Shown here piece after piece: positions 27,101 to 41,100 of a stretch of 64,000 bases of DNA. Each line of letters starts with the position of its first letter. Positions within the stretch are counted from its first letter, which is position 1. Source of the stretch: Cloeon dipterum (Eukaryota; Arthropoda; Insecta; Ephemeroptera; Baetidae); NCBI RefSeq assembly GCF_949628265.1, contig NC_088786.1, positions 42,987,681-43,051,680 on the forward strand. Direction: 5' to 3'. The translations under genes were made by a program, and so were the position numbers. The notes beneath the pieces were generated by a model, which worked only from the letters and a program-made list of their open reading frames with translations, made no database searches and had not been told where the DNA came from.

Positions 27101-29121
27101 TTTGCCCGAGATTGATTGGCGGCGATTTGGCGGTTCGGCCCATTTGCAGCGCGCGCGATCCCCGAGCCGAGAATATATGTCATCTGCTGCTCTGCTCTTC
27201 TCTTCTCTGCTCGCCGACGATTCCTTTTTAAGTAGCTGTGCCGTGCTATCGATTTTATCATATTTTTTTCGCTCTCTCTCTCTTTCTCTCGCGGCTGCAC
27301 GACGCGCGCGTTTCCATTCCATTCAGCGCCGCGCGGCCTTTCACGTTGGTCGCCGGAGCGTGCGATTGTAAATTCATTTAAGCGCATCCTTGTTTATTTA
27401 CTAGCTTCTTCTGCCGCCGCTCCTTCTCCTTGAATCTGCAGCCAGAGAAGAAAGAGAGGAGCAAACTTGTAATTGAGCCAGAACAATGCAGGCAATCTCG
27501 AGAAACGGCCCCCGAGGGGGCGGCGCCGATGGCAGCGTCGGGGCCACTTGTCCGCCCGCCCGCCCGCACGCAAAACTTTATCGCAGCCTCGTATAAATGG
27601 AAATTAGTGGCCGCTCCGATCGCCTGCCCTGCCTATTCCCCAACAATACAAATAATCGATCATTTTAATCCGCGCGCTCTCGGCAATATCGATCTTCGGC
27701 GAGAGGAAGAAAACGCGTCCTTTGCAAATATTCGTCTCGTTTTAAATTTATTAAATATCGCTTTTTAGCTTCGGCGTTCAATTAATTTGAATGCGAGTGC
27801 GCGGAGCAGAAGAGCACGCAAGTCTGGGCGAAAAATTTAATTGGTTCGCTCGGTGGTTAAACAAAATGCGATATTCGATTTGAATATCGGAGGGTGCAAA
27901 AAGCGACTTCAAAGGCGTGCGTGCGTGTTTACTGACGCAGACTCACTTTGCAGCCTGCACACTTGTTATTATTTATCCGCGCGGCGGCGGCAACGGCGGC
28001 GGCCGCTGCTTTTTGCACCCTCCAAATATTGACACAAGATGCTCGTCGGAGCGAAAACGCGAAAACGCTGCGTGCCGGTGGGAAAAATCACCTCTCTCTC
28101 TCCACTCGACTCGACTCAACTGTCGGGGGCCGCAGGGAGTTTTCCCCGAGAGCGATAAGGCTGCGGACAGTTTACAAATTCTGGCTTAGCTTAGCTTCGG
28201 CGTTGGCGGCCGAGTGACCCCTGGCCAGCGCGCTGACAAATAAGCGGCGTAAATCTGTCTCGGCGCGATGCGTGGAGCGATAGCCTTTGTCACGCCGCAC
28301 GCGTCACGGCCGCCCCCGCGCCCTGCGCAGCCGAGCCAAACTTTTCCCCATCGCACTTTTGTTTCAAACTCGCCACCGGCAACCGGACAAACCCAACTTT
28401 GCCGGCAAAAAGATGGCAAGTCGCGACCGAATTCGCTTTGCTTGACGAGAACTTGCGGCGACAGCCCTCTGCGCGTCCAGGCAGTCGCCTGGTGGCGCCA
28501 CCCTCGGCTATACTTTTCATTTGATCGGCTCGAAACAGTTTGACAAAGGCATCTCAAGACAGCTCTGAAAAACTTTCAATGGCAGCAAAACTTCTCAGGC
28601 AATTCCAAGGAAAGCGCCTTCCGTTTTACTTATTCATTTTTTTTTTTTTTAAATAATCCTTTAGACTATACCCGACAAGAAAAGTTGGCAATTTATTTAA
28701 AGTTTCTTTTTAAATCGGTAAAATTAAAATTTCTTAAAAATTAATGGAGAAAAAGGGGTGGAGGTACTGACCTGGTTCGACGCGGTCGACGTCCTGTTCG
28801 GAGGTGGCGGTGTGCAGCTCGATCTGGTAGTCGTAGACGAAGTGCCTGGCCAGCAGTTTCCACTCGCAGGGTTCGACCAGCACCCAGAAGCTGTGGGCCA
28901 GTGCGAGTTGCCAAATTAATTTTAATGAAGGCGCGCGTCACGTGCGATCGCGTAATTGCGTTTGCATTTGCATTGATTGACGTTTGGAGCGGCGCGTCAC
29001 ATGGCTTCGAATAATTAAGCGCGAGTGCAATTTTTCGAGCGAGTGTTTGTCGTGCGGTCGCTTAGGAGTATTTCGAGCGGAAACTTTGGCTCGTTTGCAC
29101 GGTCGGCCGAGGGGCCAAGGT

Positions 29122-29155
<34 letters not shown>

Positions 29156-32100
29156 AATTTGGGAAACTGACCGCCGTCGCCGTCGCCGCTCTCAGAGGGT
29201 GCAGATCAAGATCAAATGTAGCGGAATGCCGAAGAGATAAAAGCGTGTTTTTGCCTCCGCTCACCTAATTGCTCCGCTTTTTGCGTTGCGCCCCCATCCC
29301 TCTTGCTAGTCCTCGGCCGTCGCCAATTAATAATAACACGCAGCAGCAGCAGCAGCAGCAGCGGCGGCGGCTGCAGCAGAGGCACAAACACACACGAGTT
29401 TGATTCGGAAGCAATTAGACGTTTAGATTAATCGCCGCCGCCTCTGGAATGTCACCGCGGACAAATTCCGACGCCGCCAAAAACAACTGCAAGAGATTCG
29501 TCGCAATTTTTCAAATCATTTCTCAGCAGGGGTGCAAATTTCGGTATCGTTTCGACGAATCTGGAGGAAATTTACGGCGCTTTGCCGGGAGGAAATTCGA
29601 GTATTTGCAGCTTTTTGCTGCCGCGATCTGGCGACAAGTTAGTCGGAGGAATTCGGCGGCGGCGGCGGGAGAAACTTTGGTTGACAATGTGCTTGGGAGG
29701 CAATTCGTCGTTCGGCGCGGCGCGGCGCAGCGCGCGGGCTTGCGTTTGACGGGGCCGATAAGAAGCAGAGCGAGAGAGAAAAAGGATCGAGGAAAGGCTG
29801 GTGGCTGTCAATTGCCGGCACGGCAGTGTGTTAAACGTGCATAACGACATAAAGTGAATATAATAGCGCGCGCGCGGCCGTAATTGCGAATCGATGGAGC
29901 AGCGCGCAGGCCAGGGGTGCATACCAAATTCGGCACCGCTGCTAATGATCGAGATTAATGCGCGACACCCTGACGGAGAGGAAGAGGAAGAGAGAGAGAG
30001 AGATGGCTCACCTCTTGTCGCTCTCCAGCGCCTCGAAGCGGCCGTTCAGACCAAGGTCCACGTGCAATTTTTGGTGCTTGCACATCAACGACGCGTTCGA
30101 AATCTCAGACGGCGCCGACGCCTTTCCAGGGTTCCTGCCAACGACAACAAAACAAAGACAATTCATTAATTCAATATATTTGTTACAGCAAGAGATATCT
30201 GGGCTCAAATTGGAAAATAAAAGCAATTTATTTTGTCATTTGGAGCCAACCGCGAGGCTGACTTCTGGAATCTAGGGCGCACTTGTGACGCCGCACAACT
30301 GGTCGACCGGTTGTTGTAAAACTCGTGCTACTTTTAATTATTCCCTATGAAATTAATATGTATTAACTATAACGACACGTCTGCAGAAAAGGCTCGTGTA
30401 GTCTTCTGAAAAATCTTTATTCCACTGACGAAACCAACCATCGATTGATTTGGATTTGGCCCGCAAAAATCAAGGATAGCTTGACAGATGCCATATCAGC
30501 TCAAAACTCAACATTTGGAGCCGACCGAGTTGACGGGCAGAGAATAAAATATTGGCGGCGGCTGAAATTTGTAAAGTAAGCGTGAAATTCGTCAAAGGAG
30601 TTTTTGCTGGTCGCGGCCGCGCGCATTTGTTTGCACAGGGAGGAAAAAAGAGATAAAAATGAAAATTAGCGCGGCGGCAGCGGCAGCGGCGGTCGTGTCG
30701 GCTTTTTTGTGCTTGGCGCGATGCGCGCTGCGGGGCAATAAACACCCTCGCGACGCGTGTCAAAAGTTGTACGTAGCTTTTCCAATTCCGTTTTATTTCT
30801 CTGGACGCGCGGCGCGCTCTCGTCTTTTAATCGATAAACTTTGCGCCGCGGCAATTTGCATTTCTGTGATATTATTATTAGCGTTTGTCGGGCGGCAGGG
30901 AAGATCCCTTGGGACGCGCGCGCGCGAGCGCGGCCCGTGTCCAGAGACGCGTGTTCAAACAAAAAAGCAAGCAAGGTAGGCGCGCATGCAAATCAAACAA
31001 AGCCTTTTCCGCTTTCCCTCCTTATATTGCCACCGCGGACAGCGGGCAGCGCAGGGAAAAAGGAGCATTTTTCCGCCCACCCGCCCACCCACCCTCACAT
31101 CCGACGACAATGCAGCGTTTTGTTTGCGTTGCCACTCGCCCGCTCGCGCGCGTATCACGCACCGCAGATTAATTGAATTTTTTTGCGGCCCCATTGGCGC
31201 TGCACCCCACAAATCATCGCAATTGCATTCCTCCGCTCGCTCTCCTCCTTGCACTTTTTCCCACGCACGCCCATCTTTTCGCTATTCATTAGCCTGCCGC
31301 GCTTTGTCTCCCCCTCGCGGAATCGTACAAAAGACAAATAAAAATTGTGCTCAAACAACCCTTCCGTTGACTCGGCCCGACAGAAGTTTTGTCTCGCTTT
31401 GAAACGACGACAAATTCCTAAAAAGCCAAAACCCGCATGGTACAATTTTGGACGCGGGGGTTGAAATTTAAAATTATTGCAATGATTCGAGTTTTAGAAA
31501 AATTAATTAAATTTTCTCCTTAAATTTGATCAGCGATTTAGAAGTGACAGTGCATCCAAAGTTGGTTCGGCCGTCGAGTGTAGTTGCGGAGTGGAATGCT
31601 GCACCACCCGCGACGAAGCACTGTTCGGCGGCACAGTTTCCTTCAGAGTGCAAGGCGTACACGTGACTGCGGTCGGGTCTACTTTTCCTAGACTGCATTG
31701 CTCTCTGCATATTAATTGATAATTTTTGATACCATGAATATTGTGCGATACCATCAAGAGTGTAGAGAAATGATAATTCATCTGTGATATTTGTAAATGC
31801 GTCGGAAGGGGAGTAGTGTGTAGCCGTGGCGGAAAGAGAGCTGTTTTAGAATTTCGGAAACAACAATAACAAAAGCAAGCAAGCAAGGCGGGGGTGGCAA
31901 GACAATGCGTGCGCGCGTTGTTATCAAATTATCAATCAATGGGGCGCTTCTTGCCTTCAGCGGCAGGCGGACGGGCGGGCGGACGGGCTGCGAGTGACTC
32001 TGTTAATTAAGCCGAGCGCGCGCGGCGGGCTGAGTGAGGCGCGACAAAAAGCGCGCTGCACTTATGACAACAGTATTAATAATTCGCCTACATTACATTA

Positions 32101-35100
32101 GAAAGGAGGAGCGCCGCGGCGGCAACGGCGGCGGATTGATGTTGCCAGCCGCCATTAATCACCGAAACAATGCCCGCGCGCTGCGCGCACTCACGCAAAA
32201 ACCCGGGCCCACCGGCCCAATTCGCAATTTTCAAAACACACATTGCTGCATTAGAGGCGCAAACAGGTGCCGCGAAAGAAGAGCGGCCGCGCTTTTTGCC
32301 GCCGCCGACGCCGCCCCTCCGGCTCATGAATCGCGTTTCCTCGGCCCGCGCCGAAAAACTCGGCAGCACCCCAATAAATCCGATCGCCTTTCTTCCAGCA
32401 AATATTTTAACAAGGCCAACAATCAAAACTCGACAAGATGCTCCATTTCCGGAGGCCACCACATTATTTTATTCCATTTTTGTTTTCAAAACTACATTTA
32501 TTTGTTTCATTTATTTAATATATTTTTTGTTTAATTATTTTGGCATCTTTTCGCGATTAAAAAGGAAACGGAATGGCCCGGTGGCGGAGTGATTTAAATT
32601 TGGCTTAATCGCGCGAGTGGCAAAATAATGGATGCGCGCGGCGCAGGAGAGGAAGCGAATTGTTTTGTTTACTCGTCCGAATGTATGACGGCTGGCGAAT
32701 TGCCGGGTCATTAAATGCGAATGAAAAGTGCATTAGAGAGCAGGCGTCTAATCGTTTTCGAGGGCAGCTTAATTATGTGCGCGCCGCGGCAATCGAGCGC
32801 AGAGCAGCGACTCGGCATTCTGATCCATTTGCAGACTAATGACCGGTCGGCCGCGCGCGCGATAACGCCGCTGCTTCGTGTCCGTCCGTCCGTCCGATTC
32901 TGTGCCCCTGGATCGCAGGCAACGCGCGTTGCATACTCGCACACTCACTCACGGAACAGAGCTGAGCTGCGAGCGGAGAGCGGAGAAAGAGAGCAGAGAA
33001 AAAAGCGGCGCGTTTCCTCGCGGGACGTGTAGCTCATCCGTCACTGCCAGCCGCGCCCTCCGCCCCCGCTGCCGCCGCCGCCGCCGGAGACGAGTCATTA
33101 GGACCCCCAACCCCCGCCACCCCCCAGCCAAATCGAGGACAAGCCACGAAAAATTCGCCAAATTCGACTTCCGATCTCGACAAGCGACGCCCACGATTGA
33201 GACACAAACGTCGCCGATAGAAAAGACGCTGACGGAAAAGTCATTAGTCGCACAGAAAATTGCGACCAGGCTAATGTGCGCTTCGTCATTCGGGAAAATC
33301 GCTCCCTCGCAATTTCGATTTCGGCTATTAGCCAAAATCGATTTACAGAATGGCGTTAACAATTGAACAGTTTAAATTTATTAAATTAAATTTGGAGTTA
33401 CGAGACAGTCAATGGGGAAATTTCTTCGTTTTCATAATATTTCCATTCATTTTTTTTTCAATACTCTGAAATTGTCTGATTACAAAAATTCCTAAAATTT
33501 GGAGAGAGAAAGAAACGAAAAAACAAAATTGTGGACTTTTACGGGACATAATTTTAACAAAATACATTGTTAGGCCCAGTTTCATCACATATTTTAGTGA
33601 CAAAAATGAAATTAACATCAATTTTGTGAACTTATAAATGGTCCCATTCATTGAAAAATTGAACGGTTTGTCCATGCTTTTCGCTTTTTCCTCTCGTCAC
33701 GATCAAATAAAATTTTAAATATCCTTAAATTCGGATGCAATTATTATTTTTAAATTTCACTAAACTTAAGATCTTTCCTATAATATTCGCAGATTTTTGG
33801 CAAAGATAAATATAATTTTAGAGAATTTTGTCTTAAATCTATCTGTAAAGTTTTAAATAAAAGAAATCGATTTGCTGCAACTATTTTTCAGGATGAATCA
33901 ATCTTCGCGGGTGGAAACGAAGGAAAGAGGCTCCGAATTGGCGAGTTTCCGGCCGAGTTGTTCGCCTCACGCCTCTTGTGTTTCCGCGCACAAAATTTGA
34001 CGGTTCCATTGATGGCGGGATCGGTTTCTGTTTGCGGCCGCGGCTGGCTAACGAGCCGAAATGAGTTTGAGAGAGTGTGTGTGTGTGTATCGAGTTCATT
34101 CAGCTGCGCGCTCGGGATGAATGGTTCGACGGCGAGTGAGTTTGTTTTTTCTTCTTTTTCATTTTGCTCGTCGGACGCGCTCCGTTTGTTTTGCGGCGCT
34201 GACCGCACCTTTTTTCTCCGCTTTTTGCCGTTCACGTGCATGTAATCGGCGGCCGCGCTGCAGCCCAGGGCGGGCGGGCAAACGGCCGTGACCAATGCGC
34301 TTTTTTCCAGCGACGCCGGATGTCGCCACTTGCAGCTTTTTGCCGCGGCCCAGCCAGTCAGCCAGCCAGTCAGCCGACCAGCCAGCCAGCCAGCGCAATC
34401 ACCAATTTGTCCGGTCGTGCGCGGAATGCACTTTGCTGCGGTCGCCCAAAACAAACACCTCGCTTTTTTCCGCCGCCCTGACACCGCCAAGGTTGCTACC
34501 TGACTCAACGACCGCAGCAAACGCAACGCAAAAAATCCCAACTCACTTGATCAGTTATCGAGCAGAGCCATCGAATGACGCAAAATATTGCAAAAGAACT
34601 CTATTTTGCTGCGGACGGTAAATTTAATAATTTCAATGTCAAACACCGGGTTATGTGACCTTTATTAAAGATAATTTTATCTGTGCCGCATAACCACACT
34701 CGATGAATGGAGATGGCCAAATTGAAGCGTTTTCAGGGTTAAAACTCTGACTAACTGCAACTGCCGCCTCCAAATGCAATTCAACAGATTTGTTTTGAAA
34801 CATTAAATTGTCTCGAGAGAAGGAGCGATGCAATCGTGTTTGTTTATTTTCGAAGAGACGTTTGAGCGCCGGCGGGCGATCGAGCGCGCGGCGGCCGACC
34901 GACCCACGCAATGAATGGAAACGGAGCGAGAGGAAATTGCGGAAAAATGTTTTGCGAGTGTGTGCGTGAGTGCGTGTGTGTCAGATAGAGCGGACAAGTG
35001 ACGAATACAAATGAGTTTTTGGCCGAAGGGAAAGTTAATCTGGGCTTCTTTCGGCCGCGCCGCAGATTAGCATGCGTGCTTTGTGCCGTCAAGAGAAGAG

Positions 35101-38100
35101 AAGAGCAGAGCGGAGAAGAGGACAAACAAGGAGAAACACGCGGCGGACAAGGCAAACACGTGTGTGTGTGTTTCGGAGCGTTTTTCGCGTCTCAAAGGGT
35201 TGAGCCGGCCGGCCGGCTGGCAGGCCAAATCCCCGTCGGGCCGAATAATTAAAATGCACCCGCGTATATCAAAATAAACAAGCTGGCTCGCTTTGTTTTC
35301 TCAATTAGCGTGTTTGCTCTGACATGCGAGAGCGCGCGCGGAAGGGGCAGTTTCGCGTATGTGCAAAGCGCCTCCGACTTCAAACGCAGCAGCCGCGCTC
35401 AAAAGAAAAAGCCGGAATTAATGTGCAATTAGCTTTTTCTCCGAGATCGGATTTCACTTATGAAAAGTGACAAATGCGCTTTTAATCGCGGCCCCCGCGC
35501 ACTCACCCTGCCACTGCCGCCGCCTCACGAAATTCGCGCGCGCGGCAAAAAGGAAAGCAGCTGCCGCGAGCGGGCGAGCGAGCGAGCGAGCACGCCTCCC
35601 CATCAGCTGCTCCTTTCATTAATCGATTTATCATTGAATCCCAATTTGCACCACCATTTAAATTCATCGCGTCCGACCGACCGACCGCACTCACTCTTCC
35701 TGCTCCCACTCAAATTGATTCCCCATTAAATTCGTGCTTCCTCCACCCTCCACCCCCTCGTCAAATAACTTTAATTCATTTATTTGGCTTGCATTCCAAA
35801 TATATTTGGGACAATCAATGGTGATGTTGTTGACTGAATTTACTTTTCTTTCACTAATTAGAAAACGATTTAAACATCCATAAATATCTTTTATTTTCAC
35901 TTTTCCCCCGATTTGATTCTCATCGTGGAATTTCTTTAAATTCTCTTCAATTATTGCTTTTCCTAATGTTTCAAATATGTATTTTGAAACCGTTCATAGC
36001 CTTAGAATGGCTTGGATGAAAATTGCTGATTCAATTAAGGAAACGTGTAATTACAATTTGAGATTGAGTGATTTTTGAGAAAAAAATAAATAAATTGATT
36101 TTTGTGCAAGTTTTTTTCTCATCGGGAATGCACGTGAACCAGATTTGATCGGAGGGTGGGCGAGTGTGTTGTTTCTGGGGCATGAATTGATGCAGTGGCT
36201 GGAGGAAAGAAATTTGCGACGCGAGTAACAGATGGCGGGAAAAATGGTGGCAGGGTGGCTGGGCTGGCAGGGTGGAAGGGTGGGTGGCAGGCAGGCAGGG
36301 TGGCTCTTTTCGCGAGCTCGGCCGGCTAATGATTTATGTGCGGGGGGTGGGCGGCGGGGGCGGAGGGTGCTGCAGGGCGCAATAATTCATGGGCGACGTC
36401 TTCAAGGAGAGGAGAGGAGAGGAGAGGGTGCCGACCATGCATCACTGCCTTCCTTGGCCCGTTCGCGTCGCGCGTGTGTGTGTGTGTGTGTGTGTCACCC
36501 CCGCGGCGCTGGCTGCACAGACGACAGACTCGACAGACTCGGCTGGCTTCTTTATTTATCGCCGCCGAGCCACCCTACATATGTACGCCGAGCCACCCTT
36601 TTAGCTTTATAACTCGCTGCTCTGTTTGTTTACTCTTATTAAAAGTGACCGGCCTTTTTCTCCCGCCACGCGATGACAAATGGATCCATGCAGCGGTCAG
36701 CCCCAATTTCTTCGCCAAATTAAAACTACTGTCCACTCGTGCAAATTTATGCCATTCCACCGATCGATCACCCTGATCAGTATTTAATAACTCGCTCTTG
36801 CTTTCTTTTACTGATCTGTCTCCAACAGGGGCAAGATGGTTTTAGGACACAAAATTTAGATGGATTTGAAGACGCAGACATGCAATGCACAAAAATAAAT
36901 TCAAGAGTAAAACAGTCCAGAGCAAGGAAATGCAATCGTGCCTCCTAATGATCAGGAGCAAAAGGCATTTTAATAAAAAATCAAGGCTGGCGAAAATTAT
37001 AGACGCATTTCATCCAAACTGCCCTGATTATATTTAATATAAAAAATTAGAATTGAAAATATTGAAAGCTGAAGACGTGTGGAACGTGCTGGAAAAATTG
37101 CTTTGATCGCCGTTTATTCGATTTGGGCTTTAATTTTATTCTCAGGTCGGCGGTGTGGGTGCGGGTCCGCCGGGTCCGGCCGAGATTTATTAAAGTGAGC
37201 GGTGATTCATGTTGCGCGCTGCGAAAGGGCGAAAAATGCAATAATGAGGGCTGGCGGGCGAGTGGACGAGGGGCCGAGCCCATAAATCGAGTGGACACTG
37301 CACGCGCGCTCGCTGCGTTATTGCGGTCGGTAAATTCATAAGTGGAAAGACAAATGGGCCCGATACCGCGCACAGCAGTAGACTTTCTCCGTTTCAGCAG
37401 ACTTTAGGGAAATGAGCCGGCGCCTATCTTGGCTTGGCTTTTAGCTCGGCCCCGCACCAACGGACGGACGGGCGGACGAACCGACCGACCGACCGCTTAT
37501 CTGATACATCGGCGCGAGCAAACAACCATTTAATTAACTCGAGCGACAGACACGCGAAGAAATTGTCCACGTCTCGAGGCTGGAGCGCGGCCAACGCTCC
37601 CCTCGCTGCTGTTCCTCTTTCTGCTTCTCCACTTCACACACTCAATTTTATTTCCTCCTTCACAAATCACCAGGCTTTGCACCTCAAAACGCCGAGCTAC
37701 AATCTGTTACATCCCTTCAAAAGGCAGAGTTTGCAAAAAATGGTATTTTATAGTAAAAAAAGACCATGAAACACACGCCAGATTTTTCAGGGCCGATGAT
37801 ATTTGAAATAAATCTATTTAGCGTAAATCGGAGGGACTTGGAAAAGTTTAAAAAATTGTAAAGTTTGACCAGCCATATTTCAAGAACACATTCATTTAAC
37901 AAAACAATGTAAAACCACTTTAAGAAAAATCAGTTTTAAGCGACAACACTACCCATATTACCAGCGAGCTTCAAAGTCATTGGAGAATAACGAAATGCCT
38001 AATTTTGGCATTGCAATGGCTTTGTAAGACGCGAGTACTTTGGAGGTGCGAAAAGGTGGCAGGTGGAGGCTGGAAGCTGGCTGGCTCGCTAATTAAGCCT

Positions 38101-41100
38101 TCGGGAACGCGTGTCGATGGTATCGGCGGCGGCGGCGGCGCCAGGCGACAGACAGACACCCACGACAGATCGGCGCGCGATACTTGCTGCAGCGCCGGCC
38201 GAGCTTCGGTGTTAATTAATAAATTTCAACGCGCGGGATAAGCATCGGCCGATTCCACGAACGCATTCCACCACTCGCTCGGCCCCTGAGCCCAGCAGAC
38301 ACGCCGAATCTGACCTGATCGCGCGCACGGTTGCCCAGCAGCATCGAGAAATTCTCTGTTACATTCGGCAGCCACTTGCCCATTGCAAATTTTGCGACGA
38401 AAACCACAAATTAGAAATTCGAACAAGGACTCACCTGGCGAACCTGCTGAGCTCGAGCACAAAGTCGAAGCTGACGACGAACAGGGTGTCCGGCCTGCTG
38501 GCGCGCGTCTCGTAGGCGACGTGTTTGTTGTTGGGGTTGGTGGCGTTCGGGAAGGACAGCAGCGCCGGCACCTTCTCCCTGAGCTGCCGCGCCACCTCCT
38601 CCAGCTGCACCTGCCGCTTGCTGGCCAGCAGGTCGACCTCCTGCCCAACCAAGCACACGGGTCACACTCGCCGTCCGACACCCCCAAGTCCCAAGCTAAA
38701 AGCTCACCTGGCAACTCTTGCAGGTGGCCGCGTCCTGCGGCAGCTCCAGCGCGTCCGGAAGGTACGCCCGCAGCCGCTCAAACACCTCCGCCGAGACTAG
38801 ACGCCGCACGTTCTCGTTCGTCGTGAAACCGCCTGCAAACACGGAATCAAACAAACCATTTTCAACAAAAACAAGTGCCAACTGTGCGGGCACCTAACAA
38901 TTTATTTTACTATCCCGGTTCTGTCTACCCTCATTTTTTTAACAAATATCGAAAGAAATAGGAAGAAAAATAAATTTTTATGTAAAAAATCTTGCATTTT
39001 TTGGAATATAGGTGACAACAAAGGCTACCAACAATGGCAAAATTGGGCTTGACTAACAACAAATCTTTGATAGGATCAGCACTGATAAAATTCTAAAAAC
39101 AATATTTTCGTCTTTAATATGCTCTGAAGATTGGGAAAGACCTAAAATTTACTCACTTTGCAGTTTAAAGAAGCATGAAAATCTGCTCTGAAGATAAAGA
39201 ACGAACGTAAATCAAGCAGAGAACACATCTCCATGTTAAAAATCAGGATTTATTTCCCCAGAAGAATAATTTACCTAGTAATACGCACACCGTAGATAAA
39301 TTGCGACGGGGGGAATCAAAATCAGTGTCAATCCATTCGAGATATATGGAAAAATCTTGAAATTTCACTGCGGCTTCTCGTTCTTAATTTGATTATGGTA
39401 CTGCACATTTTTCAGATAGAAATGTTCAAACTAAAATTTAAGGAGGGTGTGTGCATAACAATGTGAAGATCTGCTAACTGTGTAGTCCAACAATTCATAA
39501 TAATTTCAAAGTTGTCCATTGCCAACCCAAATCCTCGATACTTTCCGTATCTTCAGTTGTAATCTTTTTCAGTGTTGGACACCGCATGGTTCTAGAAATT
39601 CGCGGAACAAAATTCTTTCAGAAGTAAGCGATATGCGGCAATACTTATCTAATCAAGATCTGCTTAAACATTGCTGCCAAGTTTTGCGGTTATTTCCAGG
39701 TATATACATATGGAGTACGAAATAGTTATAATTGCAAAAATTACAAAATTATGTGTAAAATTCACCAAAGAATTCATGATTGCGAATATTATTGTTAATA
39801 CCGCGAATCCTCAGCGCGTACGCCATCTAGTAATAACAAAACCAACTAGTATACGTGCTGTGGATTTGGATTGGAGTAGCGAGACGAACAAAAGATCGGT
39901 GGAGCCGCCATGTTGGTGGGCGCGAAAATCACAGGAATGGCACAGAACTCTGTTTCAACATGGCGTCGGCTACGGTCGCGAGCGGCCAGCAGTGAAAGTG
40001 CGTGCCAGCTGCTACTTTGGGCGCAATTTGCGTGACAGATCGATCGATTATGATAGTGGTCGGTGGGCCGGCGTTCGCCGCGTTCTAATTCTCGACTGGT
40101 CGGCGCGATTCGGGCGATAGTATCGAAATGTGTGTCAGGAGGAGTGACGCAAGTCGTTGTTTACGCCTGCGAGCAGTGAGAATTGCGAGATGGAGGTTCA
40201 GCCGTGAATTGAGGAGTCGCCGAGTGTCTTTTCCTCCGCGGGTCGGCCCTGGGCAGAAGGGTTGGCCGATGAGAAAGCGGGCGAGCAGCCCTCCTCGAGC
40301 CGAGCAGCAGCGCAAGAGGAACAAGATGTCGAGCGGCGGCGGCAGCAGCAGCGGCGGCGGAGGCGACTCGTCCGACCTGGCCAGCCTGCTCGAGTGTCCA
40401 GTGTGCTTCGACTACGTGCTGCCGCCCATCCTGCAGTGCCAGAGCGGCCACCTCGTCTGCTCCAACTGCCGGCCCAAGCTCAACTGCTGTCCGACGTGCC
40501 GAGCGCCGCTCGGCAACATCCGCAACCTCGCCATGGAGCAGGTCCCCGCGGTCTCTTAATCTCTTGACAAAAAAATTCTGATTCCTTATCTGGACAGGTG
40601 GCCAACACGCTCAAGTTCACGTGCAAGTACAACGCGAGCGGGTGCGCGTTGAGCCTGGCGTGCGGCGACAAGGCCGAGCACGAGGAGCAGTGTCCGTTCC
40701 GGCCGTACAGCTGTCCGTGTCCGGGCGCCTCGTGCAAGTGGCAGGGCCCGCTCGAGCAGGTCATGCCGCACCTGCTGGCCGCGCACAAGTCCATCACCAA
40801 CCTGACGGGCGAGGACATCGTCTTCCTCGCCACCGACATCAACCTGCCAGGTCCGCTTTTTATCTCGTCTCTTTTGATACATAAAAATTCTGTTTGAATC
40901 TCAGGCGCCGTCGACTGGGTGATGATGCAGACGTGCTACGGACACAACTTCATGCTGATCCTGGAGAAGCAGGAAAAGTTTGAGGGGCATCCGCAGTTCT
41001 TCGCGGTCGTGCAGATCGTCGGCTCTCCGAAAGAGGCCAAGAACTTCGCCTACAAACTCGAGCTGAACGGCAACAAGCGCAAGCTGACCTACGAGGCGGC

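Noticed and set aside
27385..27460. Charged minus-strand segment ([10 protein letters not shown]) after an acceptor-like site, considered as a USP48 exon
   Set aside because: USP48 exons 12 and 13 join directly in frame and match the family without it, and no in-frame donor follows.
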